Part shown: positions 27,374 to 35,455 of the stretch, piece by piece | Layout of the letters: each line of letters begins with the position of its first letter | Numbering within the stretch: the first letter of the stretch is position 1 | Origin: JBBROS01 sp965217935 | GTDB lineage: Bacteria; Pseudomonadota; Alphaproteobacteria; Acetobacterales; Acetobacteraceae | Length of the DNA stretch: 64,000 nucleotides | Direction of reading: 5' to 3' | NCBI GenBank assembly: GCA_965217935.1 | Contig: OZ244581.1 | Coordinates: forward strand, 248,001 to 312,000 | The notes under the pieces: model-generated | What the model was told of the DNA's origin: nothing | Database searches by the model: none | The model's input: only the letters and a program-made list of their open reading frames with translations | Position numbers and translations under genes: made by a program

Positions 27374-28764
27374 TGTCCCGGAACGCCGCTTTCACCCAGA
27401 TCCCACCACAGCCCGGCGAACGCGGCGATCCCCTCCCGCGCGGGCGCGATCAGCAGGTGCTCGTCCGGCCCGTGCTGCTTGCAACCGTTGTAGCTGTGCG
27501 GCGCCCAGAGCAGCGGCACGCCTAGATGGTCCATGAACACGTCGTTCGGCAGCCCGCCCCCGCTGTTGGGGATCACCTGCACCCGCTTGCCCAACGTTCG
27601 CTCCATGCTGGCGACGGCCCAGCCGACCCAAGGGTTTGCCGGGTCGCTGCGCCGCGCGGGCATCCGAATGCCGCAGGGAGCGATCTGCACCTCCGGGAAG
27701 CCCGCCTGGTCCAAATGCCGCCGCAACGCCGACGCGAACTGCTCGGGGTCCACGTCCACCGTGTAGCGAATCTGGCAGTGCGCCACCGCGTTCGGGGCCA
27801 CGGCGTTGACCGGGTTCTCCGGACGGCCGGAGAGCAGGCTGAGCACGATAAAGCTGGTCCAGGCGTAGATTTTCTCCGCCGGGGTCAGGCCTGGTTCGCC
27901 CCAATCCGGGTCGATCGTCGCCGCCTCGGCGTCGCTTTCCAACTCGCAGCCCCGCAACACGTCGCGCACCGGCCCGGCGATCGTCCGCGGCGTCCAGTCG
28001 CGCACCAGGATGCGCCCGTGGCGGTCGCAGATGCTGGCGATGGCGTGGCTGAGCACGATGGCCGGGTCGGCGGTCATGCCGCCCCAATTGCCGGAATGCA
28101 CGCCTCCCGGCCGAAGGTCGAGCCGCAAGTCGAAATGGAAGCTGCCGCGGGTTCCGGTCGAGAGGGTCGGCACGCCGGCGGCGCTGCGTGGGCCGTCGCT
28201 GGCGAGCAGGACATCGGCGGCGAGCGTCTCCTTGTTCCCGGCCACGATCTCGGACAGCCCTTTCGAGCCGCTTTCCTCGCCGGTCTCGATAATCAGCTTG
28301 AGGTTGAACCCGAGCCGGCCGCCGCGTTCTTGCAGCACGGCTTCGAGGGCGGAGAGGTTGATGGCGTGCTGGCCCTTGTTGTCGGCACTGCCGCGGCCAT
28401 ACCAACGGTCGCCCTCGCGGGTGAGCCGCCACGGGTCCAGTCCCTTGCGCCACTGGTCATCTAGGCCGCGGACGGTATCGCCGTGGCCATACGTGATCAC
28501 GTTCGTCGAGCGCGCATTTTCGATGCGGCTGCCGATCAGGATCGGCCCTGACCCGGCAACCGGGTTCTCATGAATCGTGATCTCAAACCCAAGCTCGGTC
28601 AGCCAGTCGCGAAGCCCCTCTTCGAGGTAGCGCCTCAGGTCAGCCTCATGTTCTCTGTCCTGCGATGTTGATGGGATCGCAACGAGCTGTGCAAGCCGAG
28701 CCTCAAAGCCGCCGCGATCAAAAAACGCGAGTGCCCTCGCGATAGCGCCGTCCCGCGAACCCAT
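27352..28764 (-). CDS. M20 family metallopeptidase
   Basis: 470 residues from ATG 28764, preceded by GGAGCAGGAGAAG; the longer frame to 28863 has no such signal. Zinc-site motifs are present: NVITYGHGDTVRGLDDQW (first His and Asp), RGSADNKGQHAINLSALEA (bridging Asp), IIETGEESGSKGL (catalytic and ligand Glu), and the C-terminal HSYNGCKQHGPDEHLL. A dimerisation domain interrupts the catalytic one (TRGSFHFDLRLDLRPGGVHS). Family members hydrolyse dipeptides, acyl-amino acids or carbamoyl compounds; the substrate is not evident. The last codons run into the antisense of tRNA-Val(CAC), and the stop lies inside the tRNA gene. Confidence 0.88.
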   Translation of the reverse strand: MGSRDGAIARALAFFDRGGFEARLAQLVAIPSTSQDREHEADLRRYLEEGLRDWLTELGFEITIHENPVAGSGPILIGSRIENARSTNVITYGHGDTVRGLDDQWRKGLDPWRLTREGDRWYGRGSADNKGQHAINLSALEAVLQERGGRLGFNLKLIIETGEESGSKGLSEIVAGNKETLAADVLLASDGPRSAAGVPTLSTGTRGSFHFDLRLDLRPGGVHSGNWGGMTADPAIVLSHAIASICDRHGRILVRDWTPRTIAGPVRDVLRGCELESDAEAATIDPDWGEPGLTPAEKIYAWTSFIVLSLLSGRPENPVNAVAPNAVAHCQIRYTVDVDPEQFASALRRHLDQAGFPEVQIAPCGIRMPARRSDPANPWVGWAVASMERTLGKRVQVIPNSGGGLPNDVFMDHLGVPLLWAPHSYNGCKQHGPDEHLLIAPAREGIAAFAGLWWDLGESGVPGHGGRDRD

Positions 28765-29030
28765 CTGCTTCTCCTGCTCCAAGCCTCCGCACGGTGCCGC
28801 TTGCTGAACAATCAGTCCAGGCCGTGCGGACAGCTGATCCACGGCTAACCCCATTCTGTTCATTCAGGTGGTTGGCCATTTCGTATCGCTGGTTCAACTT
28901 TGCCGGCATCAGCCTCGCCGACGCGGAGTCTAAACTCGGCTTCGCCCCGGGCATATCCGGCGGCCGCAGCTATCTTCCTATCCACCACAACGGATAGATC
29001 CGACGGAACGCCGGTTCGCCGCCGGCCTGG

Positions 29031-29516
29031 TCACTTCACCCGCTTCAGCCCCGCCAGCCCAGCAAACGGGTTCGCCGCCCCGTCCTCCTCCCCTCCGGCT
29101 TCCAGCACGGCATCGGGGCGCCGCGGATACGGGTCGAGCGCCAGGGCAAGCTGCTCCGCCGCCGCCTCGCCCAGATCGATCCGCCCGCCCTCATACGGCA
29201 GCTCGTCCGGCGCCTCGGGGTCGTCGTCCTCCCGCTCCTCCCCGCTCGGCACGAACCGCAGCGTGAACAGCTCATGCACGGCCTGTTCCACCGGTTCCAG
29301 CGACACGACGCAGGACTGCACCACCCGAGCATCGAGCGCCCCGTCGGCCAGCACCGCCGCTCCCGTCCGGCGCAGGCGAAAGCGGCAGGTCAACGACAGC
29401 ACCGCCTCGATCCGCAGCCGCCGCGACAGCAAGCCCCGTTCCGCCTCACTCGCCTCCACCAGCAACTCGCCCGGCAGCCGGTCCACTACCACGGGGCGCG
29501 ACATCTCCGGCGTCAT
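29031..29516 (-). CDS. DUF177 (YceD-like) protein
   Basis: 161 residues from ATG 29516, which overlaps the stop of the upstream chaperone gene (ATGA). It shows the DUF177 pattern: an N-terminal strand set with LVEASEAERGLLSRRLRIEA, CRFRLRRTGAAVLADGALDA containing the conserved basic cluster, then a C-terminal acidic and QLALALDPYPRRP segment. The domain is found in proteins linked to 23S rRNA and to ribosome-assembly in plants and bacteria. Co-translation with CBP3 is common in alphaproteobacteria. The following gene in many relatives, rpmF-plsX, is not here. Confidence 0.85.
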   Translation of the reverse strand: MTPEMSRPVVVDRLPGELLVEASEAERGLLSRRLRIEAVLSLTCRFRLRRTGAAVLADGALDARVVQSCVVSLEPVEQAVHELFTLRFVPSGEEREDDDPEAPDELPYEGGRIDLGEAAAEQLALALDPYPRRPDAVLEAGGEEDGAANPFAGLAGLKRVK

Positions 29517-30052
29517 GCCGCAGCGGCCTCGGCCGAGGGGAAGGAAGCCGTCCCGTCCAGGAAGCGTTCCAGCGGCTCCGCGGTCAGCGCTGCCCGGCAC
29601 CGCCGCACATAGCCGGCCATTTGCTCGGCCGCCCCCTCCGGCGCCGCATCCCGCCAAACATTGCGCCGCAGCGCCGCCGCGAGCGCCCCTTCATCCGTAT
29701 CCCCCAGCGCCGCCTCGTAGGCATTGGCCCGTCCGTGGAACGCCTCCCACATCTGCCTGTTCTTTTTGCCCACCGTCATGTCCCCCACCCCCATTTCCCG
29801 CAGGTTGAAATCCATGTCGGCGAACATCGCGTCGAACACGCCTTGCGAGAGGGCGGGGCCGGGCTCCGGCGCGGCGCGCAGCCGATCGATCAGCAGGAAG
29901 ACGTGCAGTCCGACCATATCGAACCGCCCGTCCAGCGTGTCGGGCACGCCCAACGCCTCGTAGTAATGCGGCTCCCGGCCGGCGCGGACGGCGGCGTTAT
30001 AGAGCTGGAAACTTGCGCGCTCGTGACGATTGCGCCTGAACAACCCCAACAT
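29513..30052 (-). CDS. Ubiquinol-cytochrome c chaperone (CBP3/UQCC1 family)
   Basis: 179 residues from ATG 30052 (MLGLFRRNRHERASFQLYNA). The family signature FQLYNAAVRAGREPHYYEAL opens the domain, followed by GRFDMVGLHVFLLIDRLRAA and SQGVFDAMFADMDFNLREMG. CBP3 helps assemble the cytochrome bc1 complex by binding newly made cytochrome b, so the protein supports aerobic respiration. It overlaps the DUF177 gene by four bases. An in-frame start further upstream (30109) is outside the conserved region. Divergent from bamE. Confidence 0.9.
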   Translation of the reverse strand: MLGLFRRNRHERASFQLYNAAVRAGREPHYYEALGVPDTLDGRFDMVGLHVFLLIDRLRAAPEPGPALSQGVFDAMFADMDFNLREMGVGDMTVGKKNRQMWEAFHGRANAYEAALGDTDEGALAAALRRNVWRDAAPEGAAEQMAGYVRRCRAALTAEPLERFLDGTASFPSAEAAAA

Positions 30053-30185
30053 CCGGCCTCCGACTCCCATTCCGATTGACAACGGGGCGTGTGCATGAGA
30101 CCCCAGCACATCAATGTAAGCGGCGGCCGAACCCGTGCAATCAGGCAGTGATGCCGTCCGCCCTCGAACTGAGGTTTCGTAAGCG

Positions 30186-30695
30186 GTGCGAGTGGTGTTT
30201 TCCGTCTGTATCCTGGTCCTCGCGGCGCTGCCGGCTTGCAGCGTCGTCGAGACCCCGCGAAGCTATCACGGCAACAAAGTCGATGCGGACCAATTGAAGG
30301 AGCTGGTTGTCGGAACCTCGACGAAGGCGGATGTCTCGAGCCTGCTCGGCTCGCCGACGACCCGGGCCACGTTCAACGATGACCGGTGGATCTACATCGG
30401 CGAGACGACGCGGACACGGATCGCGCGTCTTCCGGGCGTCATGTCGCAGGACATCACGGTGCTCACGTTCGATCCGTCCGGCACGCTGGCATCAGTCAAG
30501 GTGCTCGACAAGGACAATGCCAAATCGGTCGACGTCGTCAGCCGGTCCACGCCTTCGCCGGGCAGCGAGGCGAGCTTCCTGCAGCAATTGCTGGGCAACG
30601 TCGGCAAGTTCAGCACCACGCCGACCAACGTTGGCGGCGGGTCTGGCGGTTCGGCCGGGCCTGGAAGCAGCGGCGCGCAATCGCCTGGCCTTTAG
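30186..30695 (+). CDS. bamE: Outer membrane assembly lipoprotein BamE
   Basis: 169 residues from GTG 30186. A lipoprotein signal peptide ends LAALPACS, with the lipid-bearing Cys at 18. The SmpA/OmlA domain follows: QLKELVVGTSTKADVSSLLG, then SPTTRATFNDDRWIYIGETT. BamE is a lipoprotein partner of BamA and BamD in the beta-barrel insertion machine. The C-terminal 50 residues are low-complexity, rich in Gly, Ser and Pro. The gene is followed 16 bases later by the small monooxygenase gene. Confidence 0.9.
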   Translation: MRVVFSVCILVLAALPACSVVETPRSYHGNKVDADQLKELVVGTSTKADVSSLLGSPTTRATFNDDRWIYIGETTRTRIARLPGVMSQDITVLTFDPSGTLASVKVLDKDNAKSVDVVSRSTPSPGSEASFLQQLLGNVGKFSTTPTNVGGGSGGSAGPGSSGAQSPGL

Positions 30696-30711
30696 TTGAG
30701 GATCGACGATT

Positions 30712-31035
30712 ATGTACATCGCGATGAACCGTTTCAAAGTTCTGCCCGGCTCGGAGGAGGACTTCGAGCACTTGTGGACCAGTCGCGATAGCCACCTGCA
30801 AGGCGTGCCCGGCTTCGTCGAGTTCCACCTGTTGCGGGGACCCAACCGAGAGGATCACGTGCTGTATTCGAGCCACACGATCTGGTCCGACTACGCGTCG
30901 TTCGAGGGGTGGACCCGCTCCGAGGCGTTCCGCGCCGCCCATGCCAACGCGGGCAACGCTGGCCGCGGCGACCGCCCGCTCTACGCCGGGCATCCGGAGT
31001 TCGAGGGCTTCGAAGTCATCCAGACCGTCGCTTAG
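30712..31035 (+). CDS. Antibiotic-biosynthesis-monooxygenase fold protein, IsdG-like heme degradase candidate
   Basis: 107 residues, one ferredoxin-like ABM domain. MYIAMNRFKVLPGSEEDFEH starts with the asparagine (Asn6) that, with Trp67 in FEGWTRS and His77 in FRAAHAN, matches by position the Asn/Trp/His triad of IsdG-type heme monooxygenases. IsdG-type enzymes open the heme ring in the cytoplasm to release iron. No heme uptake genes are nearby, so the role is inferred from the triad. A repeat copy starts right after the stop codon. Confidence 0.75.
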   Translation: MYIAMNRFKVLPGSEEDFEHLWTSRDSHLQGVPGFVEFHLLRGPNREDHVLYSSHTIWSDYASFEGWTRSEAFRAAHANAGNAGRGDRPLYAGHPEFEGFEVIQTVA

Positions 31036-31130
31036 GGTTTGTTCGGGACATAATCGCTGTGACCCGATCGGGCGAACGAGTGCCTCAAGCCTTTGGTCTG
31101 CCGGTCAGATTTGCCGGCGTGCTGCCGCGG
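31036..31130 (-). repeat. Interspersed ~90-bp repeat, copy B (reverse orientation)
   Basis: Plus-strand words ACCCGATCGGGCGAACGAG, GCCTCAAGCCTTTGGTCTGC and TTTGCCGGCG align to copy C at 38882-38968 across some 75 bases with scattered differences. It begins at the stop of the monooxygenase gene. Confidence 0.8.
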
Positions 31131-31244
31131 CTGGCCTCAGCGCCTCAACCGACTCGGAAGGCGCCGCATGGGTCGAAGCCCTAGGGCCTGTTATGCCGGT
31201 TCAGCCAACGGGCCGGGGCGCCCGGCGGCGCCGGGCCGCTAGCC

Positions 31245-32432
31245 GTGCCCGAAGGCGGCGGCCCCAAGGGCGAGGAAAATCTCTGCCCGTTCCAGCCTCT
31301 CGGCAAGTACGAGTGGCCCGCGATGCCGACGGAGGAGACGCTTCGGCGCCTCTATCGCCGCGCTCTCCGTATCCTCTCCAACAGCGGCAACGAACCATTC
31401 ATCGCCGAAGACCACCTTCAGCAGACCACCCTCAAGATGCTCGACGAGATCGTGGCCCCGCCCGCCTGCGGCCCTCTGCTGCGCGAGCTTGACATGAGCC
31501 TGAGGGACTGGGTGCGGGAGCCGTCTCCCAAATCCTGGGTGAAACCGGTCATCCTGCCGCCTTGCGACCAGAACGAGATCGTCGCCACCTGGGCGCGCGA
31601 CAACGGCCACGCCGTGCTGCAAATCCCCGAGCGGGCCACCCTGTCCGCCGGAGGCCCGGGGCAGATCCCTTCCCTCGAAGGCCAGGGCGTGCTCGTCATC
31701 CCGAAGCTTGAGGACTGGTTCACCCGCCACCGCGACGGCCTCACCGCCGTCCGCAAGCTTCTGGCCGCATTGGAACGGCTCGAGCGGCATTGCGTCGTCG
31801 GCTGCAATTCCTGGGCCTGGGCCTTCCTCGGCCGCGCCGCCGAGGCCCACCTCATCCTGCCGCAAGGGTTGATGTTCCAGGCCTTCGACGCCCCGCGCCT
31901 CAGCCAATGGTTCTCGGAATTGGCCGAGAGCGAGCGCACCGAGCCTGTCAAGTTCCGCCTTTCCGGCAGCGGCAAGGACGTGCTGGAGAAGGACGACGAA
32001 GGCAACCTCGTCAACGACTTCTTCGAACGCCTCGCCGCCCGCTCGCTCGGGATACCCTGGGTTGCATGGTATTTGTGGCGCACCGCCCTGCGCTCCGCGC
32101 AATCCGAGGGGGACGGCGCCGACAAGGCGGAGGCGAGCGCCAGCGGCGACTCCGAGACCTTCTGGATCGCCGAGCTTCAGGAATACGTCCTTCCTCCTGG
32201 CCACGAGCAGGCGTCGCTCCTCATCATGCAGGCCCTGCTCATCCACGGCGCCCTCTCGGCCGAAGACCTGCGCAGCGTTCTCCCCGGCACTGGCGATGTC
32301 GGCATTGTCCCCGTCCTCATCCGCGCCGGCTTCTTAGGCCGCAAGGACGGGCGGCTGCAGTGCCTGGCTGCCGCCTACCCGGCCATCCGCGCCGCCCTCT
32401 CCGATGCCGGGTTCCCGATGGACACGTTGTAA
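31245..32432 (+). CDS. Uncharacterised protein encoded with mscS
   Basis: 395 residues from GTG 31245, or 369 from ATG 31323. I recognise no named family. There is no signal peptide or membrane segment. The middle has a segment shaped like a Walker B strand (GQGVLVIPKLEDWFTRHRDG), then LLAALERLERHCVVGCNSWA, which resembles the core of P-loop ATPases, but no GxxxxGK[ST] is present; it may be a degenerate NTPase. The C-terminus resembles a winged helix (EDLRSVLPGTGDVGIVPVLI, then RAGFLGRKDGRLQCLA). It ends 3 bases before mscS, so the two are almost certainly co-expressed. Confidence 0.7.
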   Translation: MPEGGGPKGEENLCPFQPLGKYEWPAMPTEETLRRLYRRALRILSNSGNEPFIAEDHLQQTTLKMLDEIVAPPACGPLLRELDMSLRDWVREPSPKSWVKPVILPPCDQNEIVATWARDNGHAVLQIPERATLSAGGPGQIPSLEGQGVLVIPKLEDWFTRHRDGLTAVRKLLAALERLERHCVVGCNSWAWAFLGRAAEAHLILPQGLMFQAFDAPRLSQWFSELAESERTEPVKFRLSGSGKDVLEKDDEGNLVNDFFERLAARSLGIPWVAWYLWRTALRSAQSEGDGADKAEASASGDSETFWIAELQEYVLPPGHEQASLLIMQALLIHGALSAEDLRSVLPGTGDVGIVPVLIRAGFLGRKDGRLQCLAAAYPAIRAALSDAGFPMDTL

Positions 32433-32435
32433 GCG

Positions 32436-33260
32436 ATGGCCGCCGCCGACCAGGGCAAGGAGCAAGCCGCCAAGCTCATCAACAACCTGCAGGACATCAG
32501 CTTCGTCGAGATCGGCCTGATCGTCGTCGGCGCCTGGGTGGCGGTTGTCCTGATCCGCCGCGTCTTCCCCTACCTCGCCGCCCGCGGCCCAAGCCAGGTC
32601 CGCCTCTACTTGCTCGGCGCGGTGCCGATCCTGCGCTTGGTCCTGCTGACCTTCGCGATCTTGTGGGTCGTGCCGATCATCTTCAACATCACGTTCCAGA
32701 ATTTCCTGGTCATCGCGGGCGCGGCCAGCGTCGCCATCGGCTTCGCCTTCAAGGATTACGTCAGCAGCATCATCGCCGGCATCGTCGCTATCGTCGAGCG
32801 CCCTTATCGCCCCGGCGACTGGGTCAAGATCGAGGGCGACTACGGCGAGGTCAGATCGGTCGGCATGAGGGCGATCTGCATCAACACCGCGTCGGACAAC
32901 GTCGTCACCATCCCGCACGACCGCATCTGGACCAAGAACATCACCAACGCCAACGACGGCGCCCGGACGCTGATGTGCGTCGCCAATTTCTATCTGACGC
33001 CTGAGCACGACCCGGTGCGCATCCAGACCACGCTGCAGGATGTGGCGCTGACCAGCGCCTATCTGCGTTACGACCATCCGATCCTGGTCGTGCTGACGCA
33101 GGAGCCTTGGGGGACGCACTACAAGCTGAAGGCGTATCCGTTCGATTTGCGGGACCAGTTCAGCTTGATCAGCGACCTGACGACGCGGGGCAAGCAGGCG
33201 ATCGCGGCGGCCGGGGCGCGGGAGACGATGGTGGGGGCGATGCAGGAGGGGAGCGCTTGA
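32436..33260 (+). CDS. MscS-family mechanosensitive channel
   Basis: 274 residues. The protein has an N-terminal membrane segment (IGLIVVGAWVAVVLIRRVFP), a second (LRLVLLTFAILWVVPIIFNI) and a pore helix rich in Gly and Ala (FLVIAGAASVAIGFAFKDYV). The beta domain follows: VERPYRPGDWVKIEGDYGEV, then DNVVTIPHDRIWTKNITN, the classic MscS signature. With about three membrane helices it is a minimal MscS. It should open under membrane tension to release solutes, but pairing with the unknown gene 3 bases upstream suggests regulated or specialised gating. Confidence 0.92.
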   Translation: MAAADQGKEQAAKLINNLQDISFVEIGLIVVGAWVAVVLIRRVFPYLAARGPSQVRLYLLGAVPILRLVLLTFAILWVVPIIFNITFQNFLVIAGAASVAIGFAFKDYVSSIIAGIVAIVERPYRPGDWVKIEGDYGEVRSVGMRAICINTASDNVVTIPHDRIWTKNITNANDGARTLMCVANFYLTPEHDPVRIQTTLQDVALTSAYLRYDHPILVVLTQEPWGTHYKLKAYPFDLRDQFSLISDLTTRGKQAIAAAGARETMVGAMQEGSA

Positions 33261-33445
33261 TGAAGGACGCGGCACTGGCCGGACGCTGCCGACCTGTTTC
33301 CGAGCACGCGATGCGGGGAAGCCGATCTTCGATGCAGCGCGCCTGGGCGGCAGCGTATGGTCCGAAGCTGCCGCCCGGCTCGACGGCGGAGATGACCGCA
33401 ATCCGTCAAGTCGCGATCGAGCGTCCCTCCGAACAACGCGGTTGA
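33260..33445 (+). CDS. Possible small protein coupled to mscS
   Basis: 61 codons. The ATG overlaps the mscS stop (TGATG) and has a strong ribosome-binding site, CAGGAGGGG, at 33243-33251. The sequence (MKDAALAGRCRPVSEHAMRG...) is basic, with no recognisable domain or membrane segment. The translation signals are the only support. Confidence 0.3.
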   Translation: MKDAALAGRCRPVSEHAMRGSRSSMQRAWAAAYGPKLPPGSTAEMTAIRQVAIERPSEQRG

Positions 33446-33493
33446 GGTCTACTCGGAGGAGGCGTTCGTCCAGCAGCGGCGTCAGCCCCGGCT

Positions 33494-35455
33494 CTACCCG
33501 AATACCTTGCGCGCCGTCCCCAGCACGGTGTGGATGAGCCGCACCTTCTCCACCTCGTTGTCATACCCGCCGGTGAACAGCTTGCGGATCAAGGCCCGGC
33601 GGATCGAGGTGTCCGCAATGAACTGCGCCGCAAGCGCCGGCCCGCCGATGATGCGGCGAGCGACGATGGGCACTGCCAGCCCGTCGCGGAAGTGCAGCAC
33701 CCCGCTTTCGGCGGCGCCGCTCCAGCCCTGGTCGCGCAGCAGCCGCGCGCCGCCGAGCGAGACATCCGCCACCGTGCAGGCGAAACTTGCCTGGTTCCCA
33801 TCAAAACGGACGATGGCCCGCTCGTTCGAGGCGAAGCGCTCGTCCCGGCGCCGCTTCGGCAACTCGACGCAGACGGAGCAGGCGATCGTCAGCACGGCGA
33901 TGTTGAACAGGCTCCAGAACACGTTGACCGTATAGCCGGGCGTTCCATGCAGCGCGCTGTATGGCCCGAGGTTGACCAACATGCCGAGCGCCGTGCCGGC
34001 TGCCATGAGCGCGAAAGGCGTCAGCAGCGTCCACTGCACGGTCACGCTGTCGCTGGATACGCCCTTGGCCGTCACCTTGAACGGATGGCCGAACGGCTTC
34101 ACGATCGCCGTCGCCACGGTCCGCACGATGCTTGGCGCGGCGATGAGCTGCGTCATGTCCGTCATCACCGGCATCACCGTGTTCTGCGCCAGCATGCTCA
34201 TGAACACCATGCCGGAGAGCATGTAGGGCAGCAGCCAGACCAGCATGTCGTCCACCGTGCTGTCGATCACGGCGGTGCCCGTCCACCAGTAGACCATCGG
34301 CGCCGAGATCATCATCAGCTTGAACGCGAACCCGGCCGACCAGAACAGCACGCAATCGAGGGCGGAGAGGCGGCTGATCAGCCGGAGCCGCCCCCGCCCG
34401 GCGAATCCCCAGCGCGTGTAGCACTGCTGCATGCCGCCGAGGCACCAGCGAGACCGCTGCGAGATGTATTCCAGCAATCCTTCAGGCGCGAGGCCCAGCG
34501 AGAGCTGCTCGTTGAGGAACACGGTGCGGTAGCCCTCTTCCTCGATGCGGAAGCTGGTCAGCATATCCTCGGTGACGGTCGCGGTGGGCATGCCGCCGCA
34601 GACCTGCAAGGCCGCGACGCGGAAGACCGCGGACGTGCCGCAGCAGAATGCGGCGCCCCAGGCGTCCTTCGACGCCAGCAGGTGGTTGAAGAAGAAGCGC
34701 TGCTCATCCGGCCAGCTCGTCGCGCACAGCAAGTTGGCCTGGATCGGGTCAGGGTTGAAGAAGTGCTGCGGCGTCTGCACGATGCCGATGTCCGCCTCCT
34801 CGAACAACGGCAGCGTGCGGCGCAGGATGTGGCGGGCGGCGATGAAGTCGGCGTCGAGCAGCAAGATGAATTCGGGCTTCCGGCCCGTGCTGGTTGCGAT
34901 CGCGAGGCCGTTGTTCACGTTGCCGGCCTTGGCGTGCTTGCCCTTGACCCGGCTCGTGTAAAGGCAGCCGAGCTCGGCTGCCAGCTCAGCCACCCACGGC
35001 CGCGCGCCATCGTCCAGCACCCACACCCGCAGGTCCGGATGCTCGATGCTGGTCGCGCCGACCAGCGTTCGCTCCAGGATGTCGCGGTCCTCGTTGTAGG
35101 TCGCGACGAATACGTCGACCGGCGCCGTCAGCAGGCGAGACCCGGACCTGGCATCCACGTCCGCCGATCGGTTGCGGGTGCGCATCATGAAGCCGTATAC
35201 GGAACAGGAGCTGAGGATCGTCGCCGATTCAAACAGCAGGAAGACGTAGGCCCAAATCTGCTGCCACAGCGCTTGGTCATCCGGAATCGACCAGGTCCAC
35301 CGCCACCACAGATAGCGCAGACCGCATACGACGCAGGTCGCCGACGCCAGCGTGCGGGCGAAGGGGTGACGGGGCCCGAGCAGCGTCAGCGCCAGGTAGG
35401 GGAGCGTCACCGCAAACAGCGCCGGAACCAGCGCTCCCATGGTCCAGTCGCTCAT
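33494..35455 (-). CDS. Cellulose-synthase-like family 2 glycosyltransferase with C-terminal PilZ domain
   Basis: 653 residues from ATG 35455 (MSDWTMGALVPALFAVTLPY). Two N-terminal membrane helices precede a GT2 domain: VDVFVATYNEDRDILERTLV, Asp148-Asp149 in LDDGARPW, DAD at 201-203 in LLLDADFIAARH, TED at 295-297, and QRSRW at 333-337, the residue set of processive BcsA-type synthases. Several membrane helices follow, then a PilZ domain near 560-650 with RRRDER and DVSLGGARL, the c-di-GMP-binding motifs. The protein probably polymerises a beta-linked sugar and moves it through the membrane under c-di-GMP control. No BcsB or cellulase gene is present; its partner is the overlapping HlyD-type gene. 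Confidence 0.88.
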   Translation of the reverse strand: MSDWTMGALVPALFAVTLPYLALTLLGPRHPFARTLASATCVVCGLRYLWWRWTWSIPDDQALWQQIWAYVFLLFESATILSSCSVYGFMMRTRNRSADVDARSGSRLLTAPVDVFVATYNEDRDILERTLVGATSIEHPDLRVWVLDDGARPWVAELAAELGCLYTSRVKGKHAKAGNVNNGLAIATSTGRKPEFILLLDADFIAARHILRRTLPLFEEADIGIVQTPQHFFNPDPIQANLLCATSWPDEQRFFFNHLLASKDAWGAAFCCGTSAVFRVAALQVCGGMPTATVTEDMLTSFRIEEEGYRTVFLNEQLSLGLAPEGLLEYISQRSRWCLGGMQQCYTRWGFAGRGRLRLISRLSALDCVLFWSAGFAFKLMMISAPMVYWWTGTAVIDSTVDDMLVWLLPYMLSGMVFMSMLAQNTVMPVMTDMTQLIAAPSIVRTVATAIVKPFGHPFKVTAKGVSSDSVTVQWTLLTPFALMAAGTALGMLVNLGPYSALHGTPGYTVNVFWSLFNIAVLTIACSVCVELPKRRRDERFASNERAIVRFDGNQASFACTVADVSLGGARLLRDQGWSGAAESGVLHFRDGLAVPIVARRIIGGPALAAQFIADTSIRRALIRKLFTGGYDNEVEKVRLIHTVLGTARKVFG

